Shown here: piece by piece, positions 44,141 through 53,053 of the stretch
How positions within the stretch are numbered: position 1 is the first letter of the stretch
How the letters are laid out: the number at the start of each line of letters is the position of its first letter
Assembly: GCF_000832985.1 (NCBI RefSeq)
Contig: NZ_CP009920.1
Location: 3,714,501-3,778,500 of the forward strand
Direction of reading: 5' to 3'
DNA length: 64,000 nucleotides
Origin: Priestia megaterium NBRC 15308 = ATCC 14581
GTDB taxonomy: Bacteria; Bacillota; Bacilli; Bacillales; Bacillaceae_H
Translations under genes and position numbers: made by a program
The notes under the pieces: generated by a model
Database searches by the model: none
Told to the model about the DNA's origin: nothing
The model's input: only the letters and a program-made list of their open reading frames with translations

Positions 44141-46693
44141 ATGAAAAAGAAACTTGTTTCATGTCTTATCAGCTTTACATTACTTTCTTCTTTGAGTACA
44201 CCGCTGCTTGCAAAAGCACAAGAAAATACTGAAGACATTAAAGGCAGCCTTGTTATTGCAGGCGGAGGTATAGGGACATCTAATCACGAAATCTATGAAA
44301 AGTTTCTCTCGCTTGCTGGAGGAAAAGAAAAAGCAAAAGTAGGGATTATTCCAGCTGCTAGCACAACGCTGCAGTCTTCTAAAAAGTTTAAGGAAGACCT
44401 CGTAAAATACGGAGCAAACTCAGATTCTATTAAAATTCTTCCCGTTTCAAATCACGATTTTTCTGATACACAAAAGGACGAATCAACCTGGAAGAATCAA
44501 GTAAATGATAAGAAGTTATCCCGTACGATTAAAGGACTAACGGCAGTTTGGTTTGTTGGAGGAGATCAAACCAAAATTGTGGATTCTCTTCGTCAAAATA
44601 ATGGAAGTGATTCTGAAGCGTTAAAAGCTATTTGGGATATATATCGTAAAGGAGCAGTAATCGGAGGCACAAGTGCAGGAGCTGCAATTATGAGTGACGT
44701 CATGATTACAGGAGGAGACAGTCTAGGAGCGTTAAAAGACAGTTTAGAAAACAAGGAAAATAAACATGTAAGCAAAAACCAACGCAGTCAAAAAGAGTAC
44801 GAGCCTCTATCAATTCAAAAAGGGCTGGGGTTTTTCCAACACGGCATAATTGATCAGCACATGGATGAACGAGCACGACTTGGGCGACTTGCAGTAGCTG
44901 CATATACTTCTGAACGTGACAAAGAAAAAAACTTTGCATACGGTGTGGACGAAGATACGGCTATGGTCGTTAACAATAAAGATCAAAAGATTGAAGTTGT
45001 TGGACGAAGCGGAGTAGCCGTCTTGGATATGAGCAAAGCTGAGCTTGTATCTAAGCAGAAAGCTCGTTCGGGATTAGAGAATATAAAGGTTAGTTACTTA
45101 TCTCCTGGAGATAAAATTAACTATCATTTAAAGTCATTTGAATTTCCAAAAGAGAGAGTAGAAACGAAGGGATTTGAATATTACTCGTTTAACGCACTGC
45201 CTGCTACGGGTGTTTTTACGCCATATGGAAGATTAAAGGCTTATTTATCCTATTCTCTTGTTGACAATGAATCGATGAAATCTGCGAAAAGCTATGTTTA
45301 TGACAGTAAAGGGTCGGGATATGAAATTGCTTTTCAAAAGGACAATAATACAAACGGCTACTGGAGATATACTGACGGACAAAAAGATGACTATTCCATT
45401 GTAAATGTCAAAATGGATATTACGCCCAAAACCTTCAAATTCCAACCGGATAGAAAAACTAGTTTAACGTATAAAAAACCTACTTTTTCTTCATCTGAAA
45501 GTCCTGCATACGATTCGATTAAAGGTAATCTCTTAATTGCAGGAGGAGCGCTTGGCAGCAGCAATTCAAGCGTGTATAACAAGTTTATTAATCTTGCAGG
45601 AGGAAAACAAGCCAAAATAGGAATTGTGCCTGCAGCGAGTACTAAGTTCGACTCTTCTAATCAGTTTAAAAGTGATTTAATTAAATACGGAGTGAAAGCA
45701 GAAAATATAGAGATTTTACCTATTTCGAACCATGACTTTAAAGGAACTTCTGAAAATGAGTCGACTTGGAAAACAAATATGAACAGTGATAAACTAGCGC
45801 AAAAAGTTAAAGGGCTAACGGGCATTTGGTTTGTAGGAGGAGATCAAACCTTGATTACGGGCTCCTTGCGTAATGAAAATGGTTCGGACTCAAAAGTTTT
45901 ACAAGCTATATGGCATACGTATAAAAACGGGGCAGTACTTGGCGGTACGAGCGCCGGCGCGGCAATTATGAGTAATACTATGCTCGCAGGCGGAGATAGC
46001 TACGGAGCGCTTTCATACGGATTTACAAACACATATGATGATATGAATCAGCAAGAAGGCGGGCCTGCTTATTTGGAAAAAGGTCTTGGCTTTTTCCAAT
46101 ACGGTCTTGTAGATCAGCATTTTGACAACAAAGCAAGACTCGGACGTCTTATTGCAACAGCATATGAAAAAGGAAATAAAAATCAGCTTTCATACGGAAT
46201 TGATGAAGATACTGCTATGGTGGTAAATAATAAAGAAAAACAAATAGAAGTTGTGGGAAGAGGCGGTATTACGCTAGTTGACTTAGCGAAGGTACAGGCA
46301 AATGACAAATTTCCGAGTGACTACAAAAATATTCTTATCTCTTGTATCACTCCAGGCGACAAAGTAAATCTCACAACAAAAGAAATCGTCATAAACCCAG
46401 CTAAAACATCTACTAGAAAAAATGAATACTACAGTGAAAAAGTTGGACCAAATACAGGTCTTTTCTCTCCGCACGGTGTACTAAGAAAGTTTTTAGCTTA
46501 CGATCTTGTTGATAACGCTCAGAGTAAAGAAATAAAGAGCTATGCGTTTAACCAAAACAAAGGTTTTGAGCTTACCTTCCGAAAAAGTGCTGAAAGCAAT
46601 GGTTATTGGGCTTATACAGACGGTCAAAAAGACGATTACTCCATTGTAAAGGTAGCCTTAGATATCAAACCAATAGATGTAGATATTAGATGA
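44141..46693 (+). CDS. Secreted double-domain cyanophycinase (peptidase S51)
   Basis: 850 residues: signal peptide (LVSCLISFTLLSSLSTPLLAKA), then two full S51 units at about 35-445 and 460-850. Each has a glycine-rich start (VIAGGGIG / LIAGGALG), a FVGGDQT block, the nucleophile Ser in GGTSAGAAIMS (S178 and S604, 426 residues apart), DQHxD..ARLGRL and the matching end DGQKDDYSIV. S51 cyanophycinases cleave multi-Arg-poly-Asp to beta-Asp-Arg. Both active sites look intact. Single-domain enzymes are the norm. GGAAAGGATC precedes the ATG; a terminator follows at 46733. Confidence 0.88.
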   Translation: MKKKLVSCLISFTLLSSLSTPLLAKAQENTEDIKGSLVIAGGGIGTSNHEIYEKFLSLAGGKEKAKVGIIPAASTTLQSSKKFKEDLVKYGANSDSIKILPVSNHDFSDTQKDESTWKNQVNDKKLSRTIKGLTAVWFVGGDQTKIVDSLRQNNGSDSEALKAIWDIYRKGAVIGGTSAGAAIMSDVMITGGDSLGALKDSLENKENKHVSKNQRSQKEYEPLSIQKGLGFFQHGIIDQHMDERARLGRLAVAAYTSERDKEKNFAYGVDEDTAMVVNNKDQKIEVVGRSGVAVLDMSKAELVSKQKARSGLENIKVSYLSPGDKINYHLKSFEFPKERVETKGFEYYSFNALPATGVFTPYGRLKAYLSYSLVDNESMKSAKSYVYDSKGSGYEIAFQKDNNTNGYWRYTDGQKDDYSIVNVKMDITPKTFKFQPDRKTSLTYKKPTFSSSESPAYDSIKGNLLIAGGALGSSNSSVYNKFINLAGGKQAKIGIVPAASTKFDSSNQFKSDLIKYGVKAENIEILPISNHDFKGTSENESTWKTNMNSDKLAQKVKGLTGIWFVGGDQTLITGSLRNENGSDSKVLQAIWHTYKNGAVLGGTSAGAAIMSNTMLAGGDSYGALSYGFTNTYDDMNQQEGGPAYLEKGLGFFQYGLVDQHFDNKARLGRLIATAYEKGNKNQLSYGIDEDTAMVVNNKEKQIEVVGRGGITLVDLAKVQANDKFPSDYKNILISCITPGDKVNLTTKEIVINPAKTSTRKNEYYSEKVGPNTGLFSPHGVLRKFLAYDLVDNAQSKEIKSYAFNQNKGFELTFRKSAESNGYWAYTDGQKDDYSIVKVALDIKPIDVDIR

Positions 46694-46732
46694 AAAGAAA
46701 GTAATTCAATGCATCTAGCACTTTAGCATATT

Positions 46733-46766
46733 GTGCCTCCACCTATTAAAGCGGAGGCACTTTTTT
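46733..46766 (+). terminator. Terminator after the cyanophycinase gene
   Basis: GTGCCTCC / GGAGGCAC with T6. The activator gene therefore probably has its own promoter. Confidence 0.88.
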
Positions 46767-46905
46767 CTACTTATTTTTATTTACAATAGGGACAAACGTC
46801 CGCTAGATGAAATGCAGGGCAACGTATAAAATGATAGGTACAGTATTCCAAGACTAATCTCTGAAGGCAAGCAAATTTAAAGGCCTGTAGAAAGGTGTTC
46901 ATACG

Positions 46906-48219
46906 ATGAAAAAGAAATTAGTTTTAATAACAGGAAGCAAGCAAACTAGAATCATTTTGCACGATCAATTAAAAGAGTTGCTAGACGATTACATTTTTAT
47001 TGAATGCTTTGCGATTGACGAAGAATTACCGGGGGAAATTGATGGCGATGTTGTCCTCTACTCATCAGAGAGTATAAAGCACGAAATGAAGGACAGATTA
47101 GACGTTCAGCATGCACATGAAATTGTAGGGAATAGAACGATTCACCATAAGCATATAAATGAATTGCTGCAAATCCCCGCCCATACAAAAGTATTAATTG
47201 TAAACGATGACGATAAAGAAACCCTTAAATTAATAGAATCTCTCTATCAAGTAGGTATTAATCATGTTCAGTTTATTCCTTTTAAAAAGCAAAAGACCTA
47301 TTACGAAGGTGTGGAAGTTGCTGTTTCTCCGGGTGAGATTCACTTATGTCCGCCATATGTAAAACATGTAATTGATATAGGCGTTAGGCTTTTTGATATG
47401 GCGACCATTTTTGAACTTATAAAATCATTTGGTTTTAATCAGTCTAATCATTCAATTATTTGGGATCGCTATTTACGAAATATTATTGAGCTGCAAAAAA
47501 AGCTAATAGAAGCAGAAGGGCAAATGAAAGAACTTCACCTCCATGTAAAGAGTGTTGTAAATGTAGTAGAAGATGGGATCCTGGCCGTGGATTTCAATAA
47601 AAGAATTACGTTATTTAATAAAAGGTTAGAATCATTGTTTCAGCTATCTTCTTCTGATGTTGTAGATCGTGAAATTCAACATGTCATTTCTAACGAAGGC
47701 CTTGTGGAGTTTATTACATCGTCCGACGAGAAAAGTCAGTACTTTAACGTAAACGGATACGAAATGGTTATCTATAAGTCTATGATTCAGGAAAGCAATA
47801 CTACGGTAGCAACGTTTAAAAGTGTGAATCAAGCTGTTGAAATAGAAGGAAAAGCGCAGTCAGAACTTAGAAAAAACGGCTTTTCTGCTAAGTATAATTA
47901 TCAAGATATTATCGGAGAACACCCAGCTTTGCTTAAAACGATTGAAATTTCCCGGAAAATGGCGGTTACTGAGTACCCTATTTTAATTCAAGGAGAAACC
48001 GGTACAGGAAAAGAGCTGTTTGCTCAGGCTATCCACAATCATTCTACACGTAAAAACGGACCGTTTCTTGCCGTAAATTGCAGTGCCATGACCGATACAT
48101 TGCTAGAAAGTGAGCTGTTTGGGTATGAAGAAGCCAGTTTTACAGGAGCCCAAAAAGGTGGCAAAAAAGGGCTGTTTGAGAGCGCTGATAAAGGTACGAT
48201 CTTCCTGGATGAAATTGGT
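46906..48219 (+). CDS. Sigma-54 activator (NtrC/PrpR class), 5' exon
   Basis: 438 codons before the intron. The N-terminal 200 residues resemble a PrpR-type sensory region (VLYSSESI...LIVNDDDKETLKLIES), then a PAS-like domain (VEDGILAVDFNKRITLFNKRLESLF), then the AAA+ domain with Walker A GETGTGKE, the contact loop ASFTGA (GAFTGA with G to A and A to S changes) and FLDEIG, where the gene is interrupted. Unspliced, translation would run 19 codons into the intron and stop at 48277-48279, giving a truncated and inactive ATPase. Likely activates the two cyanophycinase promoters. Confidence 0.88.
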
Positions 48220-48807
48220 GTGCGCCCATACGGGCATATAGAGAATCTCCTTAGACAAGAGATGGGAGTCTGCGCTTAACCCATTTACCGCCTTGCTTAC
48301 CCACAAGGGGAAACCCGGAGGGGACCAGAGCATGCAAGGAAAGCCCTAAGTTACCAAAGTGACCTAGGTACGACTGAGGGGCAAGGTAAAAAATGTTATG
48401 AATAAGGATGAATGCTAAACTGCGTGAACCATAGTCCAAAGTGGAGTATCGTCGCCCGAAGTGAAGGGTCATTGAAACGCTTCGCAGTCAAGAATGGAAA
48501 TATTGCCAAAGTTTCCATTGAACATACGTGATACGTATGGCAGACCAAAGACTGGCTAACTTGGATAACAAGTAACGGACGAAAGTGGCATCCGACATCA
48601 TAATTAGTCTAGTTTCTATATGTACTAAATGGGGATTACCTAACTTGGAACGCCTCGTAAGGAGGCTATTGAGGATGATACCAAGTGTAAAAAGCAAGGT
48701 ATGTGGCTCATGAAAATCCAATATGGTAACGGAGTTCTCGTAGTAGTCAGAGCGAGGGAAAGCCTCGTACAAGGCAAAGGAGAACAGTCTTTTCGACTAA
48801 TATTAAA

Positions 48808-50643
48808 TTGGGAAGGGGCGTGAGGCTCTTGCGAAGCCCAAAAATCGTATTAGGAAATCTAGCATCTCACAGTAACAAAGCAGGATATAAATACAAAAAA
48901 TTATATCGAAATCTGTATAACCCATTATTTTTTCTTGATGCCTATCAAAATATATACGCCAGCGAAGGAAACATGACTGCTGGAACAGATGGAAAGACCA
49001 TTGACGGAATGTCTACAGAAAGAATCTCAGCACTAATTGATAAGTTACGAGATTATTCTTACCAACCAAAACCAGTAAGAAGAGTTTATATTCCAAAGAA
49101 AAATGGAAAAAAGCGTCCGTTGGGCATACCTTCCGTAGAAGATAAGTTAGTTCAAGAAGTCATCAAAAACCTATTACAATCCATCTATGAACCAACCTTT
49201 AGTAAGTTCTCTCATGGCTTTCGCCCTGAAAAAAGTTGCCATACAGCACTAATTCAGGTCAAAGGAACCTTTACTGGGAGTAGATGGTTCATTGAAGGTG
49301 ATATCGAAGGTTTTTTCGACAATATTAATCATCATATCCTTATCCATACCCTAAGGAAGAGGATAGATGATGAACAATTTATTTCGCTTATATGGAAGTT
49401 CCTTAGAGCCGGATATTTAGAGGAATGGAAGTTTCATAAAACGTTTAGTGGTGCACCACAAGGTGGTATTCTTAGCCCTTTACTAGCAAATATTTATCTA
49501 AATGAGTTAGATAATTTTATAAATCGGTATAAGTCAACTTTTGATGTAGGAAAAGTTAGAAGGATAAACCCAGCTTATTCTAAAATACAACATCAAATAA
49601 ACAGGGTTAAGAAAGAACTGAGGGAATCCAAGGAAATAGATGAAGTACGGGAAAAAGAATTAACCAATAAGGTACATGAGTTGTTAGCTGAAAGAGAACG
49701 TATTCCTCAACGATATCCGATGGATGAGAATTATAAACGAATCCAATATGTTAGATATGCAGATGACTTTCTCATTGGAGTTATTGGAAGCAAGGAAGAT
49801 GCGTACAAGGTAAAAAAAGACATTGCTAATTTCTTGAAATCAGAACTTAAGCTAACATTATCCGAGGAGAAAACACTTATAACAAATACGAGGCATAAGG
49901 CTCGATTTTTAGGATATGACGTTAAAGTTTTGCGAGATTTTCACTCTAAACGACGAAGCGATGGAATAAAAACAAGAGCATTCTCGTTAAAATGTGAACT
50001 ATATATGCCTACTGATCTTGTTTATAGTCGCCTGTTTAAAAAAGGGGTAATAAAGGTCAACCAAAAGACAGGTCAATGGAAACCAATGCACCGTCCAGAG
50101 TTAATTAAATTGGTTCCTCTTGAGATTTTAAGAAACTATAACGCCCAGATACGTGGAACCTATCAATATTACCAACTGGCAGTTAATGTGTGCCATCTAA
50201 ACAGTTATAAGTATCTTCTTGAATATTCTATGTACAAAACCTTAGCAAATAAGTACCGTACTACCTTAGGTAAAGCTAAACAAAAATTTATGGTGAACGG
50301 AATATTCCAAGTCAGTTATATGACAAAGTCCGGTAAGAAAACGGAAGTGCTTTATGATAAGGGATTTCGTAGGAATAAAGCTCCTATAACTAAAAAGGAT
50401 ATAGAAAAACTTCCTTCGGAAGTATCATACCAATCCCGAACATCGCTTATCCAAAGGTTGATGGCTAATCAATGTGAATGGTGTAAGGCTGAAGAAGGCT
50501 CAATGGAAGTTCATCATGTTCGAAAGTTAAAGAACCTTAAAGGGAAAAAGAAATGGGAAAGACAGATGATAGCAAGAAGTCGTAAAACGATGGTACTTTG
50601 TCGAAAGTGTCATCATGACCTGCATAATGGGAAGCTAGACTGA
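48808..50643 (+). CDS. ltrA: Group II intron-encoded reverse transcriptase/maturase with HNH domain
   Basis: 611 residues from a TTG; GTG 48820 or TTG 48829 after AAGGGG are other possible starts. RT blocks include IEGDIEGFFDNINHHIL, GAPQGGILSPLLANIYLNELD and the catalytic YVRYADDFLIGV; a maturase (X) domain follows, and the C-terminus is an HNH nuclease with CEWCKAEEGSMEVHHVRKLK and CRKCHHDLHNGK. It assists splicing and target-primed retrohoming. All key motifs look intact, so the element may be active. Confidence 0.95.
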   Translation: MGRGVRLLRSPKIVLGNLASHSNKAGYKYKKLYRNLYNPLFFLDAYQNIYASEGNMTAGTDGKTIDGMSTERISALIDKLRDYSYQPKPVRRVYIPKKNGKKRPLGIPSVEDKLVQEVIKNLLQSIYEPTFSKFSHGFRPEKSCHTALIQVKGTFTGSRWFIEGDIEGFFDNINHHILIHTLRKRIDDEQFISLIWKFLRAGYLEEWKFHKTFSGAPQGGILSPLLANIYLNELDNFINRYKSTFDVGKVRRINPAYSKIQHQINRVKKELRESKEIDEVREKELTNKVHELLAERERIPQRYPMDENYKRIQYVRYADDFLIGVIGSKEDAYKVKKDIANFLKSELKLTLSEEKTLITNTRHKARFLGYDVKVLRDFHSKRRSDGIKTRAFSLKCELYMPTDLVYSRLFKKGVIKVNQKTGQWKPMHRPELIKLVPLEILRNYNAQIRGTYQYYQLAVNVCHLNSYKYLLEYSMYKTLANKYRTTLGKAKQKFMVNGIFQVSYMTKSGKKTEVLYDKGFRRNKAPITKKDIEKLPSEVSYQSRTSLIQRLMANQCEWCKAEEGSMEVHHVRKLKNLKGKKKWERQMIARSRKTMVLCRKCHHDLHNGKLD

Positions 50644-50652
50644 AAAGATGGA

Positions 50653-50686
50653 GAGCCGTATACCTTGAGAGGGGTACGTACGGTTC
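50653..50686 (+). ncRNA. Group II intron domain V
   Basis: GAGCCGTAT...GTACGGTTC with the central GAGA-type loop: the catalytic hairpin of group II introns, followed by a domain VI-like stem up to the 3' splice site at 50747. Confidence 0.9.
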
Positions 50687-50747
50687 GGGGGGGAGTTCTC
50701 GGAAACCTAAGACCGAGAGGTCTTAAGGCGCCGGGTTCTTACCCTAC

Positions 50748-51479
50748 GATATCAGTCCGCGTTTACAAACTCAGCTTTTAAGAGTGCTTCAAGAAAAAGA
50801 AATTAGACGGGTAGGAGGGACAAGAGTTATTCCGATCAATGTAAGAATAATAGCAGCTACTCACAACAATTTACTACATAAAATGAAAGAAGGGTTGTTT
50901 CGAGAAGATTTGTACTATCGTTTACACGTATTATCTTTAACGATTCCTCCTTTAAGATATAGAAGAACCGATATTCCTTTACTGATTCATCATTTTATTT
51001 CTAAATCAAAAACGTGGACGCATATCCATCCAGAAGCGATGAAGCTGCTTATCGAATACGAATGGCTAGGAAACATAAGAGAATTAAAAGGAGTCATCGA
51101 GTATTTGCTTACTGTCTGCGATGAAAACGAAGTGAAAGCAAAAGACGTAGAGTATAGGCTTAGTAGTCAAAAGGAGGAGCATACTTTACATGAAATTGAA
51201 AATGAATCGGTTGACTTGATCGAACTTCAAGAAAATCACGCTCTGTTAGAAACGATAAAGCAGTGTAATGATACAGGAAAAGCAGCAAGCAGAAAGTGGA
51301 TTACACAGCATTTAAAAGGCTTTACTCTTACAGAACAGCAGGTGAGAAATCGTTTGGATGTACTAGAAGAAAGAGAGTATATTATAAAACGCAGAGGCAG
51401 AGCAGGAACGAAAATAACAGAAAAAGGACTGCATTATCTATATCATTTAAAAACAAAACAGCACTTAATCAATCCTTAA
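50748..51479 (+). CDS. Sigma-54 activator, 3' exon
   Basis: 243 codons continuing the AAA+ domain: DISPRLQTQLLRVLQEKEIRRVGG, VNVRIIAATH (sensor I), LFREDLYYRLHV, and WLGNIRELKGVIEYLL (sensor II). The C-terminus is a winged-helix domain (FTLTEQQVRNRLDVLEEREYIIKRRGRAGTKITEKG) rather than the common Fis-type helix-turn-helix. Spliced to the 5' exon it gives a 681-residue activator. By itself, this piece has no start signal. Confidence 0.88.
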   Translation, partial: DISPRLQTQLLRVLQEKEIRRVGGTRVIPINVRIIAATHNNLLHKMKEGLFREDLYYRLHVLSLTIPPLRYRRTDIPLLIHHFISKSKTWTHIHPEAMKLLIEYEWLGNIRELKGVIEYLLTVCDENEVKAKDVEYRLSSQKEEHTLHEIENESVDLIELQENHALLETIKQCNDTGKAASRKWITQHLKGFTLTEQQVRNRLDVLEEREYIIKRRGRAGTKITEKGLHYLYHLKTKQHLINP

Positions 51480-51490
51480 TATACGGAAGA

Positions 51491-51522
51491 AAGGGAAACT
51501 TCACTAATCAAGTTTCCCTTTT
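51491..51522. terminator. Terminator between the activator and the second cyanophycinase gene
   Basis: AAGGGAAACTT pairs with AAGTTTCCCTT, followed by TTCT. Confidence 0.8.
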
Positions 51523-51553
51523 CTATAAAATAGTGTCGTCATAGACTTGGCGT

Positions 51554-52630
51554 TTACGGCTGATTTCCTCCGTATACTTTTCCTGTAGAGGAAGTAATAA
51601 CACCGCCGTTTACGTTTAAAGTATAAGCTAACCCTCCAGAACCTGTCCAAGTGGAAAGATTAAAAGTGCTGCCATTAAATAGTTTATAGATAGAAACGTT
51701 ATTAAACGTCAGCGGCTGACCGCTTATACAAGTAGCAGGCGCCTTATTCGTTTTAGCTAGATAAACAGCTGCGTTTGTAGAGCCTGGCTGTGTTACTACT
51801 TTAGCTGAACCATCTTTTTCTACCAGAAGCGCTGACTGTTCATTAACAGCAATTCCTTTGGCGCTTGTTCCAGTTTCTTCTCCGTCTTGGATATTACGTG
51901 CAAGAAATGTTAAAAAGCGTCCCATTCTATCTCGTTGTTCAAAATGAGTGTCTGTTTGAATGTTATTATTATGCGGGGTTTGAATCAAATAATCTGTAAA
52001 AGAAATAAGAGAACTATAGGGATTGTTTAGCGCTGTTTTCGAATCTAAAGTTGTAGAGCCTGCTGAGATAGAGTCATAAACGTGATCACCTTGAATCATG
52101 GTGCCGGCACTTGTTCCTCCAAAAGGAATGCCTTGATTAATACGATTATTTAAGGCTGTAAGAGCTGGGGATCCTTCTAAGAAATCTACGTAATCAGCTT
52201 GATTGCCTCCAGCAAAAAAGATGCCTTCTGCCTTGTTAATTTTGTCAATTAAAGAAGAGTCTGAACCTGCTCTTATTAAATCATCGACAACAATTGTGCT
52301 AACAGAGTTAAGGGGCTTACCTATGCTTTTGGCGAGGTCATAGATATATGAATTATAGGCGTCAGTACCCGTCGCTCTTATAACCAAGAAATCTCCGCCG
52401 TTTGCCTTTTGAATCATCCATTTGAATGCTTCATCTACATCGATGCTTCCGCCCATATAGACTTGTCCGAAGCTTGTACTAGTAGCTTTGTCTGCAGTAC
52501 TTCCGACTTGATAAAGCGTATAAGGTGCAGAAGCAGCGGAAGTGGAGATTGGAAGTAAAAGAGATGCCGCGAGAACAGCACAAGTAATGACCTGCTTTTT
52601 AATACTTTTCTTACGTTCAGCTTTTTTCAT
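51554..52630 (-). CDS. Secreted cyanophycinase-family protein (peptidase S51)
   Basis: 358 residues with a signal peptide (VITCAVLAASLLLPISTSAASA). The S51 nucleophile region reads GIPFGGTSAGTMIQGD; FFAGGNQADYVDFL and DTHFEQRDRMGRFLTFLARN are family blocks, with DTH in place of the DQH of the double enzyme. It resembles the extracellular CphE-type branch. A C-terminal beta-rich tail (FNLSTWTGSGGLAYTLN) is present. AAAGGAGGAGAACTTT fixes ATG 52630; a frame to 52669 is rejected. Convergent with the activator gene and preceded by its own -24/-12 element. Confidence 0.85.
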   Translation of the reverse strand: MKKAERKKSIKKQVITCAVLAASLLLPISTSAASAPYTLYQVGSTADKATSTSFGQVYMGGSIDVDEAFKWMIQKANGGDFLVIRATGTDAYNSYIYDLAKSIGKPLNSVSTIVVDDLIRAGSDSSLIDKINKAEGIFFAGGNQADYVDFLEGSPALTALNNRINQGIPFGGTSAGTMIQGDHVYDSISAGSTTLDSKTALNNPYSSLISFTDYLIQTPHNNNIQTDTHFEQRDRMGRFLTFLARNIQDGEETGTSAKGIAVNEQSALLVEKDGSAKVVTQPGSTNAAVYLAKTNKAPATCISGQPLTFNNVSIYKLFNGSTFNLSTWTGSGGLAYTLNVNGGVITSSTGKVYGGNQP

Positions 52631-52667
52631 AAAGTTCTCCTCCTTTAATAAGTATTCATAAATGAAC

Positions 52668-52685
52668 ATGCAAGTTTTATACCAA
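52668..52685 (-). promoter_or_regulatory. Candidate sigma-54 promoter of the second cyanophycinase gene
   Basis: On the minus strand TTGGTATAAAACTTGCAT has the invariant GG-N10-GC spacing and TTGCA -12 box; the -24 box departs at CAC. The predicted start gives a leader of about 29 bases containing the ribosome site, the same geometry as the levD promoter. Confidence 0.65.
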
Positions 52686-53053
52686 CTTATTGAACACCGG
52701 CAAAATAGTGAAAGAAGGCTTTTTTTAAAAGCTCTATGTGTAATATAGGTTATTTATGGGTCATTATTAAGGTTTTTTACACCCGAAAAATGGCGAGAAC
52801 GACTTTAACTTGGATATCTAATAGTGAAAAGAAATTGCAAAAGGTATATTACAAGATTACATCCCTCATTGAAAAATCACCTTTAAAAACTTAAAATTAT
52901 AATAGAAAGGAAAAACAAGGATAAAAAGAAGAGCTGTCCGCAATAGCGCCTTATTTATCAAACAGACCTTCATTCTATCAATATCTTCATCTCTTAAACA
53001 TTTTCCACCAGCATTTCTACGCAGAAAAATTATACATGAGAGGATCTGTCAAA
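52686..53053. other. Intergenic region between divergent cyanophycinase and MFS genes
   Basis: About 370 bases, AT-rich. It would contain the enhancer for the 52668 promoter and the MFS promoter; no clear dyad matching the one at 41160 is visible. No gene supported. Confidence 0.35.

Larger units (their letters stand above)
48220..50747 (+). mobile_element. Group II intron inserted in the activator gene
   Basis: 2528 bases on the same strand as the host gene. It starts with GTGCGCCC, the group II 5' consensus, and ends ...CCCTAC, fitting the AY 3' rule. Removing it joins GATGAAATTGGT to GATATCAGTCCG and restores the conserved reading LDEIG-DISPRLQTQLLRVLQEKE, with both exons in frame (438 and 243 codons). 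It carries a reverse transcriptase/maturase gene in domain IV and a classic domain V hairpin near the 3' end. Confidence 0.95.

Noticed and set aside
48103-48772. Minus-strand frames within the 5' part of the group II intron
   Set aside because: They cover structured intron RNA (domains I-III) and have no coding character.
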